64,000 nucleotides of DNA from an uncultured Bacilli bacterium (GTDB lineage: Bacteria > Bacillota_I > Bacilli_A > RF39 > UBA660): the NCBI GenBank assembly GCA_934167665.1, contig CAKPLN010000001.1, forward strand, positions 124,001 through 188,000. Reading direction: 5' to 3'. The notes beneath the pieces were generated by a model. That model saw only the letters and a program-made list of their open reading frames with translations, did no database searches and was not told the origin of the DNA. The translations under genes were made by a program, and so were the position numbers. Shown here in pieces: positions 52,047 through 61,436 of this stretch (position 1 is the first letter of the stretch; each line of letters opens with the position of its first letter).

Positions 52047-52862
52047 ATGCAAACGCTTTCCGTCATAATTTTAGGAATAATTCAAGGTATAGCTGAATTC
52101 CTTCCTATATCATCATCTGCTCATTTAATAATATTTAGAGATTTATTTGGTTTAGGAATCGGTTTAAATGAAAACCTAAATTTAACTTTTGATTTAGCCC
52201 TTCACTTTGGAACACTATTATCTATAGCTGTTTTCTTCTTTAATGACTTTATTAATATGATTAAAAAAGGCTTTACTAAAGGCGTAAAAGATAAAGAAGG
52301 AAAAATTCTTTGGTATTTAGTAGTCGCAACCATTCCCGCCGCTATTGCTGGTGTCTTATTGGATGATATCATTGAAGGTGCTGTTCGTGGTAACTTTTTG
52401 TTAATCGCTGCAGCATTAGCTATAATGGGTATAATTATTTACTTAGCTGATAAGAAGAGTAAAGTAAGTAATAATTTAACAGATATGAAATTAAAAGATG
52501 CTATTATAATTGGTTGTAGTCAAGTATTTGCACTTATCCCTGGCTTTTCTAGAAGTGGTACCACAATCGCTGCTAGCCGCCTTTTAGGTTATGATAGAGA
52601 GTCTTCTGCTAAGTTTTCTTTCTACTTAAGTGCTCCTGTTGTATGTGGAGCCTTAGCCTTAAAACTACTAGATAGTAGTGTTTGGTCATTAATAATGGAT
52701 AATATTGGTACTTTTACTTTAGGTATAATTATTTCCTTTGTAACTGGTTTAATTTGTATTAAGTACTTATTAAAATACTTACAAAAACATAATTTTAAAA
52801 TTTTCATGATTTATCGTCTTCTTTTAGCGGCAATTATTATTTTAGTATTAATTTTGAGGTGA
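52047..52862 (+). CDS. uppP: Undecaprenyl-diphosphatase UppP (BacA)
   Basis: The 271-residue membrane enzyme dephosphorylates undecaprenyl pyrophosphate during wall precursor recycling. Motifs are IIQGIAEFLPISSSAHLII (catalytic Glu and Ser region) and LIPGFSRSGTTIAASRLLGY (Arg and Ser region). The ATG at 52047 is chosen because GGAG ends 9 bases upstream; the ATG at 52038 abuts the site. It begins one base after the popT stop. The TGA stop confirms the standard code. Members can confer bacitracin tolerance when abundant. Confidence 0.95.
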   Translation: MQTLSVIILGIIQGIAEFLPISSSAHLIIFRDLFGLGIGLNENLNLTFDLALHFGTLLSIAVFFFNDFINMIKKGFTKGVKDKEGKILWYLVVATIPAAIAGVLLDDIIEGAVRGNFLLIAAALAIMGIIIYLADKKSKVSNNLTDMKLKDAIIIGCSQVFALIPGFSRSGTTIAASRLLGYDRESSAKFSFYLSAPVVCGALALKLLDSSVWSLIMDNIGTFTLGIIISFVTGLICIKYLLKYLQKHNFKIFMIYRLLLAAIIILVLILR

Positions 52863-52866
52863 AATA

Positions 52867-53628
52867 ATGAATAATGTAAAAATCGGACTACTTACAACAC
52901 TACTATTAGGAGTATTTATATTAATAGGGGCACTATTAGCATTCTTAACTAAGAAAAAAGATAAAGTTATAGATTTCTCTATAGGTTTAGCTTTAGGTGT
53001 AATCATAATGTTAATAATAACTGATCTTTTACCAGAGATTATTGAACAATTAGGCCTACGATACATATACATATTTATTATTGGAATTGTTATAGGCTAT
53101 TTTATCTTACGCTTACTAGATAAGTTTATTCCTGATCATGATCACAATGAGTCAAAAGACCTAGATCATAAAGAATTAAAAGAAAATCTAATTCATATAG
53201 GTATAGTAACATCTTTAGCCTTAGTATTGCATAATATTATTGAGGGAATGGCTGTATATGGAAGTATCATAAGTAATACTAAGTTAGGTTTAGCTGTAAC
53301 TTTAGGAATAGGTTTTCATAATATTCCATTAGGTATGGTAATTGCAGGAACTTTTTACCAAAGTAATGAAAACATCTGGAAAACTATCTCTATAATTGGT
53401 GCTGTAGCTCTTTCTACCTTCCTAGGTGGACTAATCATGTTCTTCTTAAATTTAAGTACAATTAATCCTATCGTCTTAGGAACACTATTATCTACAACTT
53501 TAGGTATGCTTTTATACATTTCCTTAAGTGAACTACTACCTCGTATCAAAGAAAGTAAAGATAGACGGGTTAGCTACCTTGGTATGGTAATAGGCGTTAT
53601 GATATTATTAATATCATCATTAATATAA
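52867..53628 (+). CDS. ZIP-family metal transporter
   Basis: The 253-residue, eight-helix protein has the ZIP metal-site motifs HNIIEGMAVY in helix 4 and GFHNIPLGMVIAGT in helix 5. A His/Asp-rich cytoplasmic loop (HDHNESKDLDHKE) lies between helices 3 and 4. ZIP proteins import zinc or other divalent metals. GAGGTGA precedes the ATG, 4 bases after uppP, so it may be read with popT-uppP. The metal cannot be named from the sequence. Confidence 0.88.
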   Translation: MNNVKIGLLTTLLLGVFILIGALLAFLTKKKDKVIDFSIGLALGVIIMLIITDLLPEIIEQLGLRYIYIFIIGIVIGYFILRLLDKFIPDHDHNESKDLDHKELKENLIHIGIVTSLALVLHNIIEGMAVYGSIISNTKLGLAVTLGIGFHNIPLGMVIAGTFYQSNENIWKTISIIGAVALSTFLGGLIMFFLNLSTINPIVLGTLLSTTLGMLLYISLSELLPRIKESKDRRVSYLGMVIGVMILLISSLI

Positions 53629-53658
53629 AAGAAAGGTTTTAAAGATAAAAAGATAAAT

Positions 53659-54357
53659 ATGAAATACACATTTTATACATTATTTTTAGTTTTCTTCATC
53701 TATTCATTTTTAGGGTATTTAGTAGAATCTACTTGTGTTAGTTTTAATAAAAAAAAGATTATTGTTAGTAGAGGTTTTTTGATAGGACCATACTTACCAA
53801 TCTTTGGTTTTGGTGGGCTATTAATGACTTTAACATTAGAAAAGTACAGTGATGATTTACTAGCCTTATTTATTATGAGTATGGCAATTTGCCTAAGTAT
53901 TGAATACTTTTCAAGTTATATTTTAGAAAAACTTTTTAAATTACGCTGGTGGGATTACTCCAAAAAACATTTTAATTTAAACGGTAGAATCTGCCTTGAT
54001 GTTGGTCTAATGTTTGGAGTAGCAGGTATTATCTCTATTAAATTTATTAATCCAATAATTAAACATTTATTTAGTATAACACCAATTAACACTTTAAAAA
54101 TACTCGCAATAATTTTTGCTATTATAATCTCTGTTGATTTTATAGTTTCAACTAAAACTATTATAAAGTTTAAAGATAGTTTTACTAGATATGCAAAAGA
54201 TTCAACTGGTGAAGTAAAATCTAAAGTACTAGAAGAGTTAAGTAAGAATTCATTTTTTACTAAACGTCTTATTAATGCTTTTCCTAACGCTAAAGATAAA
54301 TTAAACAAATATAAAGAAATGTGTGATCAATTATATAAAAAAATTAAAGCAAAATAA
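53659..54357 (+). CDS. Putative ABC-transporter type IV/DUF1113-like membrane protein
   Basis: This 232-residue membrane protein begins with FFIYSFLGYLVESTCVSFNKKKIIVSRGFLIGPYLPIFGFGG, the typical start of the CmpB/DUF1113 family (F-x-x-Y-S-x-x-G-W-x-x-E, R-G-F-x-x-G-P-x-x-P-I-Y-G). It also has a central LRWWDYSKKHFNLNGRICL. Five helices are expected, then a helical cytoplasmic end. The function is unknown despite the family name. The ribosome site is weak. It probably belongs to the popT-uppP-ZIP unit and is closed by a terminator. Confidence 0.75.
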   Translation: MKYTFYTLFLVFFIYSFLGYLVESTCVSFNKKKIIVSRGFLIGPYLPIFGFGGLLMTLTLEKYSDDLLALFIMSMAICLSIEYFSSYILEKLFKLRWWDYSKKHFNLNGRICLDVGLMFGVAGIISIKFINPIIKHLFSITPINTLKILAIIFAIIISVDFIVSTKTIIKFKDSFTRYAKDSTGEVKSKVLEELSKNSFFTKRLINAFPNAKDKLNKYKEMCDQLYKKIKAK

Positions 54358-54364
54358 TAATTAA

Positions 54365-54394
54365 AGACTTCTACTTAACGTTAGAAGTTTTTTT
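54365..54394 (+). terminator. Rho-independent terminator
   Basis: ACTTCTA and TAGAAGT stem with an 8-base loop, followed by T6. Confidence 0.75.
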
Positions 54395-54456
54395 GTTAGC
54401 CTTCTTCCTTTTTTTTAAAAAGTTTTGTATAATTAAATAAAAATAGGAGGAAGTAT

Positions 54457-55830
54457 ATGAAAATAAAAACAGATATAAATGAAAACATTTTTCGTGGTTA
54501 TGATATAAGAGGAAAGTATCCTAATGAACTAGATGATGATACAGCCTATACCATTGGTTTAGGTTTTGCTAGCTATATTAAAAGTCTTGGTAAAACAACT
54601 TGTGTTGTTGGTTATGATAATCGTCTTAGTAGCCCAGCTCTTCACACTGCTTTAGTAACCGGTCTAGTTGAAGCTGGCCTTGATGTCATTTGTTTAGGTG
54701 AGTGTACAACACCTATGTACTATTATGCTTGCATTAAACTAGGTGTATATAGTGGTCTAATGATAACCGCCTCTCATAATCCTAAAGATGATAATGGCTT
54801 TAAGTTTGCTTTTGATGAAAGTGGTAACTGTAAGGGACAAGAAATTCAGGATTTCCTAGCTTTTATAAAAAAAGGAAATTTTACTAAAGGTCATGGTAAA
54901 GTAGTTAACTATTCTATAAGAGATGCTTATTTAGAACTTTTTAGAACTAATCTTAATTTTGGACCAAGACGCATAAAGGTAGTAATAGATCCAGGTAATG
55001 GCACAACAAGTATTATTGCCAAAGAATTATATGAAATGTTTCCTATTGACTTAACTGTAATTAATGGTGAAAGTGATGGTCATTTTCCAAATCATCATCC
55101 TGATCCATGTGTTGAGAAAAATCTTGATCAATTAAAAGCCAAGGTAGAAGAAATTGGGGCTGATGTTGGTCTAGGTTTTGATGGTGACGGTGATCGCCTA
55201 GGAGTGATTTCTAACTCTCTAAAATATATTGCTACCGACAAATATATGGTTATAATAATTAGAGATATTATTAATAAAGTTAATAAAAAAGAATTCCTAT
55301 ATGACGTTAAGTGTTCTAAAACATTAAGCGATGAAATTGAAAAATTAGGTGGTAAGGGTATTTGCTATAGAACAGGAAATTCTTACACTAAAGCTGCCGT
55401 TAGAGATAATGATTTACCATTTGGTGGGGAACTATCAGGTCATGTCTACTTTAGAGATCGTTGGCCAGGATTTGACAGCGGCTTATACGCCGGCCTTCGT
55501 CTATTGGAAATACTTTCTCATACCAACAAAAATGTTGATGACTTATTAGCTGGAATAAATGAATATTATTCAACTGAAGAATTAAAATTCCCAAGCCCAG
55601 ATACTAAAAAATTTGAAGTAGTTGCTAAAGTAGGAGAATATGCTAAAGAAAAAGGCTATAACTTCTTAACTATCGATGGTATTAAAGTTTTATTTGATGA
55701 TGGTTGGGCCTTAGTCAGGGCATCCAACACTGGTCCTAATATAACAGCTCGTTTCGAATCTAGAACCAAAAGTCGCCTAGAAGAAATAGAAAATGAGTTT
55801 ACAAGCTTAGTAAACAGTTTAAATAACTAG
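54457..55830 (+). CDS. Phosphomannomutase/phosphoglucomutase (PMM/PGM type)
   Basis: The 457-residue enzyme of the alpha-D-phosphohexomutase family has FRGYDIRGKYP at the start, the active-site serine in TASHNPKDDNG, metal loop DGDGDRLG, sugar loop GGELSGHVYF and phosphate loop RASNTGPNITARFE. This set is that of bifunctional PMM/PGM enzymes, which interconvert hexose 1- and 6-phosphates for surface polysaccharides. A GGAGG site precedes the ATG. Monocistronic. Confidence 0.92.
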   Translation: MKIKTDINENIFRGYDIRGKYPNELDDDTAYTIGLGFASYIKSLGKTTCVVGYDNRLSSPALHTALVTGLVEAGLDVICLGECTTPMYYYACIKLGVYSGLMITASHNPKDDNGFKFAFDESGNCKGQEIQDFLAFIKKGNFTKGHGKVVNYSIRDAYLELFRTNLNFGPRRIKVVIDPGNGTTSIIAKELYEMFPIDLTVINGESDGHFPNHHPDPCVEKNLDQLKAKVEEIGADVGLGFDGDGDRLGVISNSLKYIATDKYMVIIIRDIINKVNKKEFLYDVKCSKTLSDEIEKLGGKGICYRTGNSYTKAAVRDNDLPFGGELSGHVYFRDRWPGFDSGLYAGLRLLEILSHTNKNVDDLLAGINEYYSTEELKFPSPDTKKFEVVAKVGEYAKEKGYNFLTIDGIKVLFDDGWALVRASNTGPNITARFESRTKSRLEEIENEFTSLVNSLNN

Positions 55831-55856
55831 TAATAAAAATAATATTACTTCGAATT

Positions 55857-55881
55857 ATAGTTACTAAAAGTAACTATTTTT
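55857..55881 (+). terminator. Rho-independent terminator
   Basis: ATAGTTACT-AAA-AGTAACTAT followed by TTTT. Confidence 0.8.
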
Positions 55882-55913
55882 CACGCTAAAAAATAAAACA
55901 TAGGGAGGTACTT

Positions 55914-57944
55914 ATGGCAATCAGTGAAAGAGATCATAAAATAGAAGAGAAGATCTTACAGAAAGTACTACTTCTTTTAAATGATACGCTATCATCATTA
56001 GGAAAAGATGTTATTACTGATGAAGAAAACCTAGTTGAATTTAAAAAAATGATGTGGGAAAACGCAAATAGTTTTGACGAAGGGGAGATGCAACAAGTAA
56101 TGAATGCTACTTCAAGTGAAACTGAGAAAGCTCTTCAAAAACAAGATTATTATAAAAAACTTTGTCAAATAAAAAACAAACCCTATTTTGCTTCTATAAT
56201 TTTTAAAGATGATAAGGGTAAAATATATAACATTTATCTTTCCCTAACTTATTTGAAAGACGCTAATTTAAATAACATTCTCTATGATTGGCGTAGCCCT
56301 ATATGTAGTCTTTTTTATGACTATGAAATAGGAGAATGTCAATATCAAGCCCCAGGTGGTACTTATAAGGGCGAATTAAAAAGGAAAAGACAATACAAAA
56401 TAGAAGATAATAAACTAGTTGGTGTATTTGACAATTCTCTTAATATTGATGATGACGTTTTACAAGAGGTTTTAGCAACTGAGTCTAGTGATAAGATGAA
56501 AAATGTTGTTAATACTATTCAACAAGAACAAAATAAAGTTATTCGTAACCTAGAAGACAATAATCTAATTGTTCAAGGAATAGCTGGTAGTGGTAAAACA
56601 ACAGTAGCTCTACACCGTATTGCTTTCCTTTTATATCGTTTAAAAAACTTAACAAGTAATAATATTTTAATATTTTCACCTAACAATATATTTACTGAAT
56701 ATATTTCTGATGTCTTACCATCTCTTGGTGAAAACAATACTCTTCAAACAACCTTTAATGACTATTTATCATTTTTTATAACAGAGTATAAAGATGTTGA
56801 AACATATACTGACTTTGTATCTAGATATTACACCTATAAAGAAGAAAATCCAACTCTTGTAAGATATAAACAAAGTGATCAAATAATTACTGATCTTGAT
56901 GATTATTTAGCTGAATATATATCATCATGTCATTTTACTGGACCTGTAATTGAAAATGATATAAACATTGTAACTGAAGAAGAATTAAATGAAATGCTTC
57001 ATAATAAATATAGTCGTCTTCCTTTATTTGAACGCCTAGATGAAATGGCTAAAAGATTATCATCCAATTTTTATAAGGGTAGTGGTAAAAAAATAAAGAC
57101 CTTCGCTAAACTAATGAAGATGGAAGCTAATTTTACTAAAGACTATCAAGAAATATATAAAAACTTCTTCCTTAGTAAGTATTGTAAATTATCCCTATCA
57201 GAACATGAAATAAATACCTTTATAAAAAAAAATATTATCAACTATGAAGATGCCTTACTATTTAGTTATTTAAAGGGTGTATTAGAAGGCTTTCCTTATG
57301 AAGCTAATATCAAACAAGTAGTTATAGATGAAGCTCAAGATTATAATCGCCTACAATATATAATCATTACTAAAATATTTCAACGAGCCGACTTTACTAT
57401 TTTAGGAGATGTTAATCAAAATATTAATCCTTACTATAATTACAATAGCCTAGTCCAATTAAAAGATCTATTTAAAGGAGAAACTAAATACTTAGAGTTA
57501 CTAAAAACTTATCGTTCCTCTCCAGAAATAATAGCTTATACTAACAAAATATTAAATCTTAATCATGTTAACGCTATCCGTAAGGATAATAATAAACCAG
57601 TAGTTTTTAGAAAAAACACAGCCTGTCTAAAAGAAAGTTTAATAAACGATATAAATTATCTTCAATCTACTTATAAAAGTACTGCAATAATTACTAAAGA
57701 TAATAAAGAAGCTTCTAAGTTATATGAGTTATTAAAAGATGATTTAAAAATATCTTTAGTTGATGCTACTACCAAAGTCTTTACTAAGGATTTAATAATA
57801 ATTCCATCCTATATAGCTAAGGGCTTAGAGTTTGATAGTGTTATTATATATAATGATCGTGATAATTCTTATCGTAAGAATGAAAGAAATTTATTATATG
57901 TTGCCTGTACAAGATGTCAACATGAATTATATATTTACAACTAA
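55914..57944 (+). CDS. helD: RNA polymerase recycling helicase-like protein HelD
   Basis: UvrD-like ATPase of 676 residues. It has a helical N-terminal arm (1-60) and a DWRSPICSLFYDYEIG segment, which is characteristic of HelD. Walker A QGIAGSGKTT is near residue 225, followed by VIDEAQDYNRLQ (motif II), GDVNQNI, LKTYRSSPEI and a late KGLEFDSVI plus LLYVACTRC. HelD removes stalled RNA polymerase from DNA in Firmicutes. It differs from UvrD/AddA in the N-terminal arm. AGGGAGG precedes the ATG. Convergent with the flippase gene. Confidence 0.9.
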   Translation: MAISERDHKIEEKILQKVLLLLNDTLSSLGKDVITDEENLVEFKKMMWENANSFDEGEMQQVMNATSSETEKALQKQDYYKKLCQIKNKPYFASIIFKDDKGKIYNIYLSLTYLKDANLNNILYDWRSPICSLFYDYEIGECQYQAPGGTYKGELKRKRQYKIEDNKLVGVFDNSLNIDDDVLQEVLATESSDKMKNVVNTIQQEQNKVIRNLEDNNLIVQGIAGSGKTTVALHRIAFLLYRLKNLTSNNILIFSPNNIFTEYISDVLPSLGENNTLQTTFNDYLSFFITEYKDVETYTDFVSRYYTYKEENPTLVRYKQSDQIITDLDDYLAEYISSCHFTGPVIENDINIVTEEELNEMLHNKYSRLPLFERLDEMAKRLSSNFYKGSGKKIKTFAKLMKMEANFTKDYQEIYKNFFLSKYCKLSLSEHEINTFIKKNIINYEDALLFSYLKGVLEGFPYEANIKQVVIDEAQDYNRLQYIIITKIFQRADFTILGDVNQNINPYYNYNSLVQLKDLFKGETKYLELLKTYRSSPEIIAYTNKILNLNHVNAIRKDNNKPVVFRKNTACLKESLINDINYLQSTYKSTAIITKDNKEASKLYELLKDDLKISLVDATTKVFTKDLIIIPSYIAKGLEFDSVIIYNDRDNSYRKNERNLLYVACTRCQHELYIYN

Positions 57945-57970
57945 ACGCTAGAGTAAAATCTAGCGTTTTA
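57943..57970. terminator. Bidirectional terminator
   Basis: AAACGCTAGA and TCTAGCGTTT (10-bp stem, 6-base loop) overlap both convergent stop codons, with flanking T/A. Confidence 0.8.
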
Positions 57971-59252
57971 AATATTTACGTACTTTACAAATGTCATAAA
58001 AAGTAACAACTAAAACATTAATCGCAACAGCTATAATAAGTCCCCATAAACCAATATTGAAAAAAGATAATAAGAATAATAAAACACTTCTAACTACAAC
58101 ACCCCATGTAGTTGCAACCATTGCATCGCCACTTTTACCCATAGCATCTAAGCATGAAGCAAGAGGAGACTGGATATATTGGAATAGACAAACGGGGGCT
58201 AATACCCTAACATAGTTTTTACCTAAAGTAGTATGATAGATTATTTTTAAAAAGAAAGTTGGAAATAGTATAAAAAATATTGTAACTGGTACCCCAATAA
58301 TAAGAGATATTGTTATAGCTTGCTTAATCTTTCCTCTAACAGTCATGACTTTTCCGTTCGCATATTCTCGTGATATAACCGGAAGCAAAGCTTGAGAGAT
58401 AGCATTAGTAAAGAATGATGGCAGTAAAATTAATGGCATTACATAGCCAGATAAAATACCGTATTCTGTAGTAATATATTCTGATGAATAACCACATTTT
58501 AATAAAACAAAAGTTAAGATAATAGGCTCTAAAAAATAACCAACACTTCCAATTAATCTACCCGTAGTATTAGGAATCCCAATTGATAAAGAATCTCTTA
58601 TATAGTCTCTATTAGGTACTAAATCACTTCTTTTAAAAACAACATGTTTTGGCAAAAACAAAAATAAAACCAAAATAGAAATACCTTCACTAATAATATT
58701 TGATAAAACTATATAACAAACAGCATAATTAATACCTTTACTCCTAAAAAAAGGTATTCCAATAACCATTAAAAATAATCTCACAATATCTTCTAATATA
58801 TTTGAAATTACATGAGGAGCCATTCTTTCCTTACCAAAAAAATAACTACGGCAAATACTAGAAATACTAGTAAAGGGAATTACTAAAGCAATAGCTAAAA
58901 TACCAAGATAAGCACCACTATTATGTAAAAGTCTTACTGCTAAAAAAGGAGCACTTAAAATAATAATAAATATTAAAAGTAAATTTACACATAGAACTAC
59001 TAATAGTATAGAGAAAAACAAATTCTTATTATTTTTCTTATCTTCTGCAATAAGTTTTGATAAAGCAATAGGCATTCCAAATTGACTAAGTCCAATAAAT
59101 AATGAGAAAGTTGGTAGTATTAGCATATATAGTCCTAATCCCTCAGTACCAATCATTCTACTCATTACAATCTTAATAATCATACCTAAGATTTTTGTAA
59201 AAAAGCCACCAATCAAAAGAATAAATGTTGATTTAATAAATTTCTCTTTCAT
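57960..59252 (-). CDS. MOP-superfamily flippase (SpoVB/MurJ-like)
   Basis: The 430-residue protein has about 12 membrane helices. It starts STFILLIGGFFTKILGMIIKIVMSRMIGTEGLGLYML, the pattern of SpoVB/YtgP-type polysaccharide or lipid II flippases. It is a little shorter than YtgP (about 540, 14 helices). Lipid II or another undecaprenyl-linked glycan is the likely cargo, fitting the nearby popT-uppP and LCP genes. On the minus strand no clear Shine-Dalgarno precedes the ATG, only T/A-rich DNA, so it may be a leaderless or weakly translated message. A spore role is not implied. Confidence 0.8.
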   Translation of the reverse strand: MKEKFIKSTFILLIGGFFTKILGMIIKIVMSRMIGTEGLGLYMLILPTFSLFIGLSQFGMPIALSKLIAEDKKNNKNLFFSILLVVLCVNLLLIFIIILSAPFLAVRLLHNSGAYLGILAIALVIPFTSISSICRSYFFGKERMAPHVISNILEDIVRLFLMVIGIPFFRSKGINYAVCYIVLSNIISEGISILVLFLFLPKHVVFKRSDLVPNRDYIRDSLSIGIPNTTGRLIGSVGYFLEPIILTFVLLKCGYSSEYITTEYGILSGYVMPLILLPSFFTNAISQALLPVISREYANGKVMTVRGKIKQAITISLIIGVPVTIFFILFPTFFLKIIYHTTLGKNYVRVLAPVCLFQYIQSPLASCLDAMGKSGDAMVATTWGVVVRSVLLFLLSFFNIGLWGLIIAVAINVLVVTFYDICKVRKYLKR

Positions 59253-59428
59253 ATTAAAATATATGAAAAATTAAAAAAAGTTATATCCAAATAATAAATT
59301 ATATGCTAATATTATATGTATAAAGATAGCAAGATGATGTACATAAAGTGTCAATCGAACAAATGTAAAAAGTTGTAAAAATAATCTGTAAAGTAGTAAT
59401 TAAATACTCTCTAAAATAGAAAACAACC

Positions 59429-59457
59429 TTTCATTAGAAATATACATGTGCTATTCT
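59429..59457 (+). promoter_or_regulatory. Possible extended -10 promoter
   Basis: TGCTATTCT (TATTCT at 59452-59457) with a poor -35 (TTTCAT, 59429-59434), 20 bases before the next start. Confidence 0.35.
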
Positions 59458-59476
59458 TATATTAGAGGTGGACATA

Positions 59477-60607
59477 ATGAATGAATTAATCGAATTTTTA
59501 ACTTCCAAAGAAATAATAATGGTATATATTGTTGTAGCAGTAGCTTGCTTTTTATACTTTATAATCCATTTAATAGATAAATATTATTATAAGAGAAAAC
59601 AAAGACATAACACTAAAGAATTGAATAGATTAGTTGAAAATATTAACTATGAATTATCCAAGGAAAGAGAAGAAGAGATTGCTATCATTCCAGAAGCTAA
59701 AGAAAGCAACATGGTTTATGTCGAACCTGTCTTAGAAGCTTTGCCTTCCATTTCTCCAACTGTAGTAGAGCCAGAAGTTTTAGAAGAACCTGTTGTAGAT
59801 ACTATCATGTCAGAACAAACAATAGAGGCTAATGAAGAAGAATTTGCTCCTCAAGAAGTAGTAACAAGTGAGGAATTAATAGACGCTAATAACGATTCAA
59901 AAGTAGAATTAATTACTTCAGAAGAAGAACATGTAGCGCCTACTGAATTATCTGAAGAATCAAATACTCAAGAAACTGCTGAATTATTAGATTATACTGA
60001 TGCGGAACCAAATAAAACTGAAGCTCAAGAAGAATTAAGAAAATTAACTGAGGAATTAGCCCAAGCTGAGCAAGAAGGCCCTAAAAATATAGATTTAACT
60101 AGTTATGAAGAAATGCAAGAAAAAGAAGCTATTATCAGTTTAGAAGAACTTCTAGAAAAAGGCAAAAAGATGTATGAAAATAATGAATTAACTCAATACG
60201 CTGATGAAGGTAATGAGCCAATTTGCCTAGAAGATTTAGAAAGAAAAGTAAAAGAGTCACTAGAAGAAGAACTAGTAGAACCAATAACTACAGAAATAGA
60301 ACCACAACCAACAATAGAACCTATAACAGAGGATTTAACTAATCAAAATATTACCTTACCAGAAAGTAAATTAACAATGGACGACTTTTATACTATTAAT
60401 GCCAAAGAGGCTAGAAATTCCGCAACAGCCTATAAACACTATACAAGTTCTCCTATAATTTCCCCTGTATATGGAATTGAAAAAGATCAAAGTCAAACAG
60501 CTCTAGAGCTTGAAAATACTGCTAATTATGAAAAACTTGATGAAGAGATAAAGAAAACTAATGAATTCTTAATGACTCTAAAAGATCTGCAAAAGAATTT
60601 AGACTAG
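59477..60607 (+). CDS. Membrane-anchored acidic protein of unknown function
   Basis: The 376-residue protein has one N-terminal membrane helix (about 13-33) and a basic cytoplasmic anchor (KRKQRHNTK). A long, very acidic Glu/Pro/Thr-rich stretch follows (about 60-290) and is probably disordered. Near the end is a more ordered part with LTMDDFYTINAKEARNS and SSPIISPVYGIEK, then a helical finish. The SPIISPVYGI segment looks like a short docking motif at the tip of a tether. The layout recalls scaffold proteins of division or envelope machines, but I recognise no family. AGAGGTGG precedes the ATG at 59477; a GTG at 59468 lies inside the site. Confidence 0.65.
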   Translation: MNELIEFLTSKEIIMVYIVVAVACFLYFIIHLIDKYYYKRKQRHNTKELNRLVENINYELSKEREEEIAIIPEAKESNMVYVEPVLEALPSISPTVVEPEVLEEPVVDTIMSEQTIEANEEEFAPQEVVTSEELIDANNDSKVELITSEEEHVAPTELSEESNTQETAELLDYTDAEPNKTEAQEELRKLTEELAQAEQEGPKNIDLTSYEEMQEKEAIISLEELLEKGKKMYENNELTQYADEGNEPICLEDLERKVKESLEEELVEPITTEIEPQPTIEPITEDLTNQNITLPESKLTMDDFYTINAKEARNSATAYKHYTSSPIISPVYGIEKDQSQTALELENTANYEKLDEEIKKTNEFLMTLKDLQKNLD

Positions 60608-60634
60608 CTCAGATACTTCTGAGCTTTTTCTTTT
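60606..60634 (+). terminator. Rho-independent terminator
   Basis: AGCTCAGA-TACT-TCTGAGCT overlapping the stop codon, followed by TTTTC and TTTTT. Confidence 0.85.
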
Positions 60635-60706
60635 TATTAAAATTACTAAAAATTATTATTAAATCTCATCTTTATTTTAGTACAATATATATAGATATAT
60701 AGATAA

Positions 60707-60735
60707 TTGAAAAATAAGGCGATTTATGATATAGT
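60707..60735 (+). promoter_or_regulatory. Sigma-A-type promoter
   Basis: TTGAAA (60707-60712), 17-base spacer, TATAGT (60730-60735) with TGA in front. Confidence 0.75.
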
Positions 60736-60766
60736 ATGGTAGCAAAACAAAAAAGGGGGAGAGTAT

Positions 60767-61435
60767 ATGAAGGATTTATTATTAACTATAACTTGCATAA
60801 TTTTAATAGGTTTTACATGGACTACTCATAATATCATTTTAAAGCAATCAGAAAGTAAAAATAATTATCAATCTATATCTAAAGAAACTATAGAAAAAGC
60901 TGAAGTAGAGGAAAATAATTCAACTACTTATAATGAGTATATTGAAAACATTAGTAGTGAAATAGTATCTAGTCAAGAAGTAACAGAAAAAGAAGAAAAT
61001 AAATTAAAATCATATTTCATTTTAATAACTGATTTTATATTTTATGATGGTAAAATTTGTAATACATCTTTTAAAGATCTATCTAATGAGGCTAAAGAGC
61101 GTATTATAAATATATATGTTGCTCTAGATAACAAACTAGAAGCAAAAAGTCCAAGATATAAAGAAAAGATTGCTACAACATCTAAAACTATTTCTAAAAA
61201 TGTTATAAATGAGGCTAAAAATATTAAAGATAAAATTAAGGAAGAATACAAAGAAGCTGTAGGTGAAGAGGCTTATAATAATACAACTACTGTAATTGAA
61301 GATGATATAAAAAGGGTAAAAGAAAATGCTCTTCCTACAGTAAATACTATTAAAGAAAAAAGCCATGATGCCTATGTAGAAGTAAAAGATACTCTTAATA
61401 ATTGGTATCAGGAATTTAAAGAAAGTGGTGATTAA
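60767..61435 (+). CDS. Exported or membrane-anchored helical protein, unknown function
   Basis: The 222-residue protein has an N-terminal hydrophobic helix (4-24) that may be a signal or anchor, followed by a highly charged helical domain. Residues 85-100 (YFILITDFIFYDGKICNTSF) are more hydrophobic and hold the only cysteine besides that in the signal. From 105 on it is amphipathic with Lys/Glu repeats, like YtxH-type proteins but without a firm match. An AGGGGGAGAG site precedes the ATG. mtaB starts just after its stop, so both share a transcript. Confidence 0.65.
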   Translation: MKDLLLTITCIILIGFTWTTHNIILKQSESKNNYQSISKETIEKAEVEENNSTTYNEYIENISSEIVSSQEVTEKEENKLKSYFILITDFIFYDGKICNTSFKDLSNEAKERIINIYVALDNKLEAKSPRYKEKIATTSKTISKNVINEAKNIKDKIKEEYKEAVGEEAYNNTTTVIEDDIKRVKENALPTVNTIKEKSHDAYVEVKDTLNNWYQEFKESGD

Positions 61436-61436
61436 T

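Noticed and set aside
55349..55549. Small same-strand frame inside the phosphomannomutase gene
   Set aside because: It lies fully inside a well-supported enzyme gene in another frame and lacks a ribosome site.
57960..59252. SpoVB homology and a YqfQ-like protein as evidence for sporulation
   Set aside because: Both families occur widely outside spore formers, and no sporulation-specific gene is present in the window.
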